A stretch of DNA of 64,000 nucleotides, from NCBI GenBank assembly GCA_031835245.1, contig JAVKOQ010000035.1:62001-126000 (forward strand), given 5' to 3'. The notes under the pieces are model-generated. The model was not told the DNA's origin. It ran no database searches and was given only the letters and a program-made list of their open reading frames with translations. This stretch comes from Balamuthia mandrillaris (Eukaryota > Discosea > Longamoebia > Balamuthiidae). The position numbers were made by a program, and so were the translations under genes. This document shows, piece by piece, positions 56,132 to 64,000 of this stretch; the first letter of the stretch is position 1, and the number at the start of each line of letters is the position of its first letter.

Positions 56132-56315
56132 AGGTGAGAATAAATCGTTTACAAAGAAAAGCAAGAAAGATAAAGCGAATGAAGAAGGACGAGGAAAGAG
56201 ATGAAGAGAAGTGATGAAAAGCAACACTGGTTGTTTGCTGTATTTGTGTTTGTGTTTTTTTTTTTGGATTTATGTTATTTGTTATTTGAACCAAGTAAAG
56301 AGAGACATAAATAAG

Positions 56316-57128
56316 CTAAGAAAAACCAAAACCGTAACCAAACATGCCCTTGATCCGGTTGAAAAAGTGGTCCATCCATGCGCCGCGCGTGCGATCCACC
56401 TCCTCGCTGGGCACGCCCTGCTGTTTCAAGCGAAGAGAGCAGCCATCGCTCGTGTCCTCCAAAGTGATCGTTACGGAAGAGAAATGATCTGGTTTGGTTT
56501 CGAGTTAAAAAGAGGAGAGAAAGAAGCGCCGAGAACAGGGAAGATGAAATACCTTCAGGCCAGGTACTGGTTCTCCATTTTTGTACAATTTTTTTGTTGG
56601 GGATCACCTCCACAAAGGTGCCTTGGACGTTGCCGCTGAAGAAGGCGAAAGCGCCTCCTGCTTTGGGCTCCAAAGTCACGGAACTTTGAGTGTACGCTGC
56701 AACTCTTTGTTTTTATTTTTAAATGTCAGAAGAGCTGAGAGAAAGAGAGAAGATAGAGGTAATACCTGTTGGGATCCATGAGGCATTCATAAATGTCTGA
56801 GCTGCGAGCTCTGAAGGGTACAGTGAGCTCGACGGTGTCGGTGTCAACACCGTTGCATTGGATGCTCATTTTGGCCATTTCCGCTTCTTGGCGTTTAAAT
56901 TCATCCCTCTTTTGTTTTTCCAGTTCTGCTTTTTGTGCAGCGGTGAGAGGAATCACTGTGCTTTGTTCTTTCAGGTCTCCTTTTTGTTCTGGTTTCGCAG
57001 TAAGGTGAGTTTTCGGAACAAAACAAAAACGAGAAAGAGGAGAAATGAGGAATTCGTTTCAGAACATAATTGTGTCCACAGATAAGATTCGGACATATGC
57101 TTGTCATTAATGTTTGGCTCATCACAAC

Positions 57129-57159
<31 letters not shown>

Positions 57160-57985
57160 GAGAGACGAGAGAAAGAGAATGAGAAACCTTTGATCTCAGA
57201 CAGAAGCTGAGATAAGGCCTTTCGAGAAGTGGGAATGCCTTGAGCTCGAAGCACCGAGAGAATGTTTGGGTTTTTCTTTGGATTCTTGTCTACTGTGACT
57301 TTAATCTGGTGTTGGAAAAGAGAACAGTATAAGGCTGTTTGTAGATAGGAAAGCAACACAAATATGAGAAAGAAGACATATGTACCTCGTGCTCCTCATC
57401 ACTATTCTCGAAGGAAACATCCGGCATTTTGATAGTTCCTTCCACATTCTCTCCTTCCCAAGTTCCTTTGTAAACACAAAAACAATCGATCAACGCACGT
57501 CCTCATAAGAAAGAAAAGATGCAGGAGAAGAGAGAAGAGAGAAGAGAGAACGAGAGAACGAGAGAGCAAGAAGCAGAAGGCGAGAAGAAGCAAGCATACC
57601 TTCCCACTTGAGCTTAATGTTAAGCTCATAAAAATGAAAGACTTTGCCTTTGCGAGTGTTGACGTTGGCCTCCCCGTCCAGCGAGTCCACTTTGGTGAGC
57701 TTGAGGCAGCCCTCCTCCCCCTCGTAGAGCACCTGCCCTTCAAAGAGCTCCGGCGCTCTCTTCTTTGCCCACGGCAACAAGTTCTTTTCTGTCCTGATAG
57801 GGTGTTTTTTTTTTGTTTGGTAGATCGGAGTAAAAAAAAAAAGAGCAGATGAGCACGTATTTCAGTTTAAAAAAAAAGTGGAGAGAGCGTGAGAGGGTGG
57901 GTTACCAGTGCCAGTTGTTGACGTTGGTTCCGTCCGTTCGCTCCGCAACAATCCATCTAGGATCACCTTCTCCCACTTTGGCCAT
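56316..57985 (-). CDS. AHSA1: AHA1, activator of Hsp90 ATPase
   Basis: Seven exons give 339 residues, the usual AHA1 length (338 in human). The N-terminal domain starts MAKVGEGDPRWIVAERTDGT, NVNNWHWTEKNLLPWAKKR, then LKLTKVDSLDGEANVNTRKG. KVFHFYELNIKLKWEG and VSFENSDEEHEIKVTV follow. The linker (about 155-200) is charged. The C-terminal AHSA1 domain holds YECLMDPNRVAAYT, GGAFAFFSGNVQGTFVEVIP, KIVQKWRTSTWPEG and the final VDRTRGAWMDHFFNRIKGMF. AHA1 binds the Hsp90 middle domain and stimulates its ATPase in the cytosol. The exon 5-6 acceptor had to be CAAAG at 56705 to keep the frame. The gene is head to head with NRAMP. Confidence 0.95.
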
Positions 57986-58870
57986 TGTTAAGTTATTTTA
58001 AAAAATGTAGTGAAGATTTTTTTAAAATAACAAAAACCAACAAAGCAATGGTGGGTGCGCGACCGAGTGCAAAAGAGTCAACAAACACAAAGGAGATAAC
58101 GCGGTCACCCCTACAGACAGGCTTCTTGTGCTGCTTGTTTCTTCTTCTTCTCTCTTTTTTTTTTCTGTGGCCAACAAAAAAAAAATGACGAACGAAAAAA
58201 ATGAATAATTTTCCGGTGACGTCAGCTTGGTGATGGATCTAAGATCCTCCCAATTCTCCGATCGAGAAACATGACGTAAATTTCGTCATATATTTCGAAG
58301 AAGTTTAACGCTCGATTCGAGGAAATTTTTGAAGGGGAAACTTCGGATAGTGAGGTTGGTGGTTCCGCGCTCCGTTCCAGCTTTGTCCAGCGTGAAAACT
58401 GCGACTTCGGGGGGACAAATCTGTAACCCCGTTCGTGTCCCACAGAGGTGAGTAAAAATTAGCATGAGGGGTACGACATCTTCCGTAATGAAAAAAAGTG
58501 CGAAGAGAGAAAGCTGCTCCCGTTTCCTCGCCTGCTTTCCTCCCCCTTCCCTCTAGCCCTATCTCACTGCTCCACTCAAACTATCCTTTGCGGGAGCACC
58601 CTACAAACCCTACGTGCCCCCGCTCTCGCTCTCTCTCTTTTTTAAAGTTTGTTTTACTTGAATGTGTGCCGTTCCGCTTGGCCACGAATCTTTCGTATGT
58701 TTGATGATATAAAAAAACGGGTCCAAGTACGTTTGCCACTTTCTTTCTCTTCTTCACTTGCATTTCTTTCACACTCACACGACAAACACTGTCAGTCAAG
58801 TTGACAGCTGTGGGCAAAGAGAGAAGGAGGGGGAGAGAGAGATTTGCACGCGCACACAAGAAAGACAGAG
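57986..58870. promoter_or_regulatory. Bidirectional promoter region, AHA1 and NRAMP
   Basis: 885 bp. It has an inverted repeat ATGACG(N7)CGTCAT at 58271-58289, a block of unusual mixed sequence at 58215-58480, and TTGACAGCTG near 58800 (TGACAG as in the homeodomain upstream region). The last 70 bp before the NRAMP ATG are purine-rich. No extra gene is seen. Confidence 0.5.
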
Positions 58871-59222
58871 ATGAGCTTTTGGAAGAAGAGGAAGGGTTCG
58901 TCGACGACGACGACGGGTTCTGAGCATGACGGCTTGTTAGCTGACGGCAGGAGCAGCGTCAACTACAGTGTAGTGGACGATGCGGAGGAGGGCTCGTTGT
59001 CTTTCTCGCCGGATCACGATGACCACCTCGCTGGGTCGGGCTCGGGTGATGAGGACGAGGAAATCGAGGCGGTGGCCCATGCCACTCAGCGGGTCAAGAG
59101 CAGGAGGGACCACCTCACGGAGGTGGCTTTCCAGCACTACACCGGTGCTAAAGTGGAAGTTCCAGACAGTCACAACACCTCTCCTGTACCGATCTCTGTC
59201 TCCTCTCTCTCTGTCTCTCTCT

Positions 59223-59259
<37 letters not shown>

Positions 59260-61297
59260 CTGTCTTCGCTTCTCTAACCTTCTTTTTTTGCGTTCTTCTT
59301 TCTGCTACTACCAGCCTCTCTTCAGCTTCAGGAAGTTATGGGCATTCACAGGACCCGGCTTTCTGATGAGCATCGCTTACTTGGATCCTGGCAACATCGA
59401 ATCTGACCTTCAGGCTGGTGCTGTAGCTGGCTACCAGCTCTTATGGGTCCTTTTCTGGGCCACTTGTATCGGTTTGTTGTTACAGCTCATCGCTGCACGG
59501 CTTGGTGTCGTTTCGGGTTCGTTCTCGCTCTCTCCCTCTGTTCCCACTCTCTTCCGCCTTCTTGATCTGTTATATCTATGTTCTTCCCTCTTTCTCACTT
59601 GCTTTTGTTGTGCAAAAAAGGCAAAAACTTGGCAGAGCTGTGTCGGGCGAAATATCCAACGCCAGCCAGCTATATTCTATGGTTGATGGCTGAGTTAGCC
59701 ATCATCGGAAGCGACATCCAAGAAGTGATAGGCAGCGCCATCGCTATCAACATCCTCTCCCAAAACACTATCCCTCTATATGGAGGTGTTCTCATCACTG
59801 CTGCTGACACGTTTACCTTCTTGTTCTTAGAGGGCTATGGTTGTCCTTATTCTCCTATTCTGTAATCTTTTTTCTTTCTTGTCGCTTTATGCTCATCTCT
59901 CTCTCTCTCTCTCTCTCTCTCCTCTCATTTAACTGTAATAGGAATAAGAAAACTGGAAGCTTTCTTTTGCTTCTTGATATCCGTGATGGCCATCACATTT
60001 GGAGTACAATACGTGATCAGCGCGCCCGACCAAGCCGAAGTGATAAAGGGAGTAGTGGTGCCTCGGCTTAGCCACGGTATTTATGTTCAGGCCGTAGGCA
60101 TGATTGGCGCAGTCATCATGCCTCACAATATTTATTTGCATTCTGCCCTCGTTCAAGTAAGCTTTCCATTTTTTTTTCTTTGTTCTTTGTTGTATTTTTG
60201 TTCTTATTTATGCTTTAACGATAGTCGCGAAAAGTGGACCGTCAAAACAAGGTGGAAGTGAAAGAAGCCAACAAATACTTTGCTATTGAATCCTCTGTTG
60301 CTCTGTTCGTCTCCTTCATCATAAACCTGTTTGTGGTATCCGTCTTTGCCCATGGCTTCCACGGAACCAGTTACGCGGACGACATTGGCCTCCATAACGC
60401 TGGCACTTATCTCAAAGATAAGTATGGCCATGCTGCCCTTTATATTTGGGCTATTGGTTTGTTGGCTGCTGGTACGTTTCTTTCTTGCTTCTCTCTCTCT
60501 CCCCCTCCCTCTCCCTCTCTCCCCCGTCCTTTTTTTTTTTCTAATGCTTTACAACACAACAGGTCAAAGTTCGACGATGACAGGAACGTATGCTGGTCAG
60601 TTTGTTATGGAAGGGTTCTGGAACCTTCAAATCAAGGTACATTCTTTTTTTTTTGGTGTTTCCTTCCTTCCAGTCTCTTCAAAATTCTATTCTTACATAC
60701 AAACCAAACCAAAACAAAAAGGCATGGAAACGAGTTCTCATTACTCGTTCCGTGGCGATCATCCCGGCCATCATCGTGGCCGTGGCCGCCCAAAGCCGCC
60801 TCGACACCCTCGACGAATGGCTCAACGTCCTCCAATCCATCCAACTCCCCTTCGCCCTCCTTCCCGTCCTCGAATTCTCCAACCAACGCAACATCATGGG
60901 CGATTTTCGCAACCGCCTCTTCGTTCGCCTGTTGCTCTGGCTGATCTCCGCAATGGTGGTCGGCGTGAACGTCTACCAGCTCTACGCCACCATCCTGCTG
61001 CTTCCCTCCGGGTCTAGCTGGTGGTGGCTTCACGCGATCGTCTACGCCGTGACGGTGCCTTACTTCCTCTTCATCCTCTATCTGGCGATCGGCATCGAGA
61101 ACTTTCGGCGGCTGTCGAGATGGGTGCGAGAGAAGCTTTGTTGTTGTTGTTGTAGAAGCAGAGGGGGAAGAAGGAGAAGAGCGTACTCGGCGATACGGGC
61201 GAGAGAGGAGGAGGCCGAAGCTTCGGAGGGTTTGGTGTCCGGCGGCAGCCAGAGATATGCTCTCTCCGATCCTGTCTATTCGCTTGTTAACGAGTAA
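58871..61297 (+). CDS. NRAMP-family divalent metal transporter
   Basis: Seven exons (58871-59185, 59315-59516, 59621-59839, 59942-60156, 60225-60471, 60563-60636, 60722-61297) give 615 residues. After a 100-residue acidic, Ser-rich cytosolic N-terminus come about eleven or twelve TMs. TM1 has the metal-binding DPGN in [21 protein letters not shown]6 has [19 protein letters not shown] with the key Met. The consensus transport motif [20 protein letters not shown] is complete. NRAMPs move Fe2+ or Mn2+ with protons, typically at phagosomal, endosomal or vacuolar membranes; in amoebae they take metals from the phagosome. The C-terminus has a Cys cluster (KLCCCCCRS), a likely palmitoylation site, and a YSAI/YSLV-type end that may act in sorting. 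Confidence 0.95.
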
Positions 61298-61644
61298 TAT
61301 AATAATTTATTATTTTTATTTTATTTTTTCTAAAAGAAGATTCTTTGAAGAAGGAACGCTTCTGGCCTATATCTGTCTGGCTGCAGTTGCTGTGAATCAG
61401 GAAGGACGGAAATTGCACTCGGCTGTGTATCATGGAAGGAGATGGGTTAAATGAATCGACCCTCCCAAAAGGACAAAAGAAGCGAGGCACCTCTCGTTAG
61501 AGGTTTCTTTCTTGGTGGTCCCTCTCGTTGTTTTCCTTCTTTCTGATCTTTTTGTTAAACTTTTGCTTTATCTCTTGTGTTTTTATTTATTTATTATTGG
61601 GTTTGGGAACTTTTGCGGTTGAAAGTTTCTCTCTTTGTACCGCG
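61298..61644. other. Spacer between NRAMP and the OSTalpha/TMEM184-like gene
   Basis: 347 bp, A/T-rich just after the NRAMP stop (AATATAATAATTTATTA, probable 3' processing region), then mixed sequence and a T-rich stretch before the next ATG. An open frame to 61454 is not supported by splice sites or composition. Confidence 0.5.
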
Positions 61645-62984
61645 ATGGCCGATCAGAACATAAAGGACATTCCTTCCGTCCGCGAAGCTTTTGCGAACGC
61701 TTCCGATGGCTTAATCGTTGTTTGGTTTATTGCTGGTATTGGCCTCTTTGCTTGTCTTATCCATCTTTTATAAATTTCCTTGTTCTAATCGAAAGCACAA
61801 AGGCATAAGTTGCGTGATCACTGTGTGTCTATATTTATTCATGCTTCGGCAACACTTTGCCGCTCCCAAAAGTCGCACACGCACCCTCATTGTGTTGATA
61901 TATACCGTTCCTTTGGTTCGTTCTCTCTATTCTCTGTGTTCCTTATTCCTTCTCCTTTCTCTCTTCGCTTAGTTCTCTTCTAACATTTTTTTCTCTGTAG
62001 ATCTTTCAACTGTCGGGAGTGGCTGGTCTCTTCTTCTGGAAGGCATCCATTCTCTTTACCTTCATTCGTAGCTGGTATTATGTTCTTTCTTTTGCCGACC
62101 CTTCTTTTTCTTTCCACTCACAACTCTTCTCGGGTTTCTTGTCTTCTGTTGGCTTCTTGCCTCTCTCCTCCAAACCAAACAGTGCCGAAGGAATAGTAGT
62201 TGCAGCCTTCTTCAACTTGCTTCTGAGTCTATTGGGCGGAGCTAACAGAGTTCTCGCCAAGCTAACGCGAATCGACCCAGCTCGTCACTTGGCCTCTCCT
62301 CCTCTCGGCTGCTGTTGCTTCTGCTTCTGTCCAATTCTCGAGTTCAGCCCTGCATTGTTGCGCTTCACTCGCATCGGTTCCTTCCAATTCCTCGTCGTAA
62401 AGCCTTTGACGGGCTTCATCGTGTTGTGCCTTGTCGTTTTCTTCACCCTTAGGGACTTGAAGATAGATGCTGGCAAGCAAACCCTCTTTGTGCTGATCAA
62501 CGTGGTGGGAATCATCTCCTTGATGGTAGCCAAGTGGTGCCTCACCATCTTGTTCCGAGCCACGAGAACCCTGTTGCAAGAACACCGCTCTAAAATCAAG
62601 TTTGCTGTGGTCGTTCTCAGGTTTGTTTTTTTTTTTCCTTGGGTCTGGACCTAAAACACTTCATTCTAACGTGTAGTTCAAACATATAGTCTTATCCTCT
62701 GGGCCACGCAAGCTTTTCTACTGACTCTCGCAGACCGGTTCACAGACGCGCTTTACGTGGCCGATTTGTTTCCAGAGACAGCGCCTTTGCCTGCTCTTTG
62801 GGAGAACTTCTTGTTGGCGGTGGAGGTGCCGTTTGTGTTGATGGCATTCTTCTGGGCGTTCCCGGTGAAGGATTCTTGGGATGGACATCGTGTGAGCAAA
62901 CAAGAAGAAGGGGAGTTGAGCTTTGAGTATGATTCTATGGAAGGAGGACGCATGAAGGAACGAGAGGACACACCCCTCCTATAA
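61645..62984 (+). CDS. OSTalpha/TMEM184 (DUF300) family seven-TM protein
   Basis: Five exons (61645-61735, 61803-61915, 62001-62074, 62183-62620, 62690-62984) give 336 residues. TM1 is built across intron 1 (IVVWFIAGISCVITVCLYLF). Then follow FAAPKSRTRTLIVLIYTVPL (the R.I..VP motif), CAEGIVVAAFFNLLLSLLGG, and the family block FTRIGSFQFLVVKPLTGFIV. The C-terminus is acidic with a dileucine-like end (DTPLL). OSTalpha carries steroids and bile acids in animals with a beta subunit; TMEM184 members are poorly known. The function here is unassigned, with transport or trafficking at a membrane most likely. A Cys cluster in GCCCFCFCP may be palmitoylated. Each join uses GT-AG with matching phase. Confidence 0.78.
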
Positions 62985-63120
62985 AAGCATTGTTATGAAA
63001 ATACAAAGCCTCCCAGCAAAAAAACCCCTGACGAGACACAACCTCCGGAAACACGAGAGCCGCAAGTTTGCTTCACGTATTAGCTCCACTACTTAATGAA
63101 GATAGGAAATTTGACGGCGA

Positions 63121-63202
63121 GACACAGTGACCGAGTGGTTAAGGTGTTTGACTCGAAATCAAATGGGCTCTGCCCGCGCAGGTTCGAATCCTGCCTGTGT
63201 CG
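63121..63202 (+). tRNA. tRNA-Ser (anticodon CGA)
   Basis: Acceptor stem GACACAG pairs with CTGTGTC; the discriminator base is G. The anticodon arm is TTTGA-CTCGAAA-TCAAA, anticodon CGA, reading UCG serine codons. The long variable arm GGGC-TCT-GCCC is typical of serine tRNA. The T arm is GCAGG-TTCGAAT-CCTGC. A box TGACCGAGTGG and B box GGTTCGAATCC match Pol III promoters. No intron and no encoded CCA, as expected for a nuclear gene. Confidence 0.97.
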
Positions 63203-63207
63203 ATATC

Positions 63208-63213
63208 TTTTTT
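63208..63213 (+). terminator. Pol III terminator T-run after tRNA-Ser
   Basis: Six T residues starting 6 bp after the discriminator base, with a second longer T-run at about 63220. Confidence 0.8.
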
Positions 63214-63454
63214 ATTCTATTTTTTTTGAAATTCAAAAGGAAGCCACAACCATGTGTTCCCTTCCACCTAAAAGAAAGAAAAACAGAAACCCCTTCCTTC
63301 CTCGGCGCCTGTCTTTATTCTATTTTTAAAAATGAGGGTGACTACATTCGCGTGCCAGGTACAGATAGAGTGGACTGGAACAAATTCTGTTCTGGCATTA
63401 CGCTATCTCTTCGCGATGCTCCGTGTGCCAATCCTTTTTGAATGTATGAGAGAA

Positions 63455-64000
63455 TTAGCCTCCACAAAGAAAAACACTCAGAGAAAGAAACAGCAAGATG
63501 AACAAACCAGCTCCCGGAAAGCCGGCTGTAAAATCATCCTCATTGCGTTGCATGGCAGTGAGCAGTCCTTTCAAAATTCCCTTCATGGCTTTCATCTTTT
63601 GGTTCATCTTCTCCATCTTTTGGTTGAGCTTCTTCTTGAAATCACCCTTCTCCTTTTTGTGCAGCTCTTCGATCGCCTGAGAGCGTTCTATTGGGAAGAA
63701 AGAGAGGATATCCTCTTCTTTCCCGGAGGAGAGCTTCTTGTAGATTTCTCTTTGGATGTGAGTGAAGCGAACGTGCGTTCCATGGGCCTTGTAGGAAAGC
63801 AGGCCTGCATCAATGAAATCGCTATCATTCACTAATTATAAATACAATATGATTTAGTGAATAAAACGTTAATAAAAAATGAAAAAAGAGGATAGGATAC
63901 CATCATAAAAGTTGCCAGTGTTTTTGGTGATTTTGTGTTGCTTTCGCCATCTCCACACTTTTTGTTTCTCCTTCTTCAACCGTTTTCTTTCTGTCTTTAT
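63455..64000 (-). CDS. C-terminal part of an unrecognised basic, coiled-coil protein
   Basis: The gene enters from the right edge. One exon (64000-63901) reads IKTERKRLKKEKQKVWRWRK and ends NTGNFYD. A 69-bp intron follows, then exon 63831-63455 with VNDSDFIDAGLLSYKAHGTH, EEDILSFFPIERSQAIEELH and a Lys/Met-rich coiled coil KKKLNQKMEKMNQKMKAMKG. The last 48 bp before the stop are T-rich and bounded by GTTTGT and GGAG, so they may be a further intron. In that case the protein ends ...FPGAG, using the same TAA. No family is recognised; the basic, helical character might suit an RNA- or ribosome-associated protein, but that is a guess. Confidence 0.55.

Noticed and set aside
61257-61454. Open frame after NRAMP with LAYICLAAVAVNQEGRK
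   Set aside because: Out of frame with NRAMP, no good start context, sits in A/T-rich 3' sequence.
63340-63440. Possible second small RNA gene downstream of tRNA-Ser
   Set aside because: No A/B boxes or cloverleaf pairing could be drawn.

Overview
The window is eukaryotic nuclear DNA. Almost every gene is broken by short GT-AG introns of about 50-390 bp, and a nuclear-type tRNA-Ser is present. The gene set is a Ras and Rho GEF, a six-repeat gelsolin, a homeodomain protein, a plasma-membrane-type Ca2+ pump, NRAMP, PIG-C, CWC25 and AHA1. Gene-dense DNA with multidomain RasGEF, RhoGEF and gelsolin proteins suggests an amoebozoan, perhaps a discosean of the Balamuthia/Acanthamoeba kind. That placement is inference from gene content, not from a marker gene. 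I recognised no transposon, LTR or viral element and no CRISPR array. Exon joins were worked out by hand. In every complete gene the exon lengths sum to a multiple of three and the phases match.

Layout. 0-3.4 kb: the end of an unknown gene, SAYSD1, a small unknown protein and a UBC4/5-type E2. 3.4-9.8 kb: a membrane F-box protein, an MFS transporter of the ZIFL type and an ERF4/golgin-A7-like protein. 10-17.5 kb: a secreted DUF547 protein, a large homeodomain protein and a calcineurin-B-like EF-hand protein. 17.6-23 kb: pyroglutamyl peptidase I, CWC25 and a Nudix hydrolase. 23.2-43 kb: three consecutive genes for cytoskeleton and small-GTPase signalling, namely a 2,122-residue LRR/FH3-like/ubiquitin-fold/RasGEF protein, a 1,828-residue gelsolin and a DH-PH-PB1 RhoGEF. 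43-56 kb: a P-type Ca2+-ATPase, a GH113-like secreted glycosidase, PIG-C, a methyltransferase, a membrane-anchored nitrilase-family protein and a Golgi-type glycosyltransferase. 56-64 kb: AHA1, NRAMP, an OSTalpha/TMEM184 membrane protein, tRNA-Ser(CGA) and a partial unknown gene.

Themes. Many genes sit head to head with 250-1,500 bp between their starts (E2/F-box, MFS/ERF4, PGPI/CWC25, RasGEF/gelsolin, PMCA/GH113, nitrilase/glycosyltransferase, AHA1/NRAMP). These spacers hold two recurring candidate regulatory words, clustered GTCGAC palindromes and a CATGACGACA element. Introns are loaded with microsatellites whose pyrimidine strand is always the transcript-sense strand, and many introns end in AAG rather than TAG or CAG. 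The strongest leads are the regulatory words, the RasGEF architecture with talin-F0/F1-like repeats, the EF-hand protein lacking Glu at loop position 12, and a Pol III-like B-box fragment inside a bidirectional promoter.
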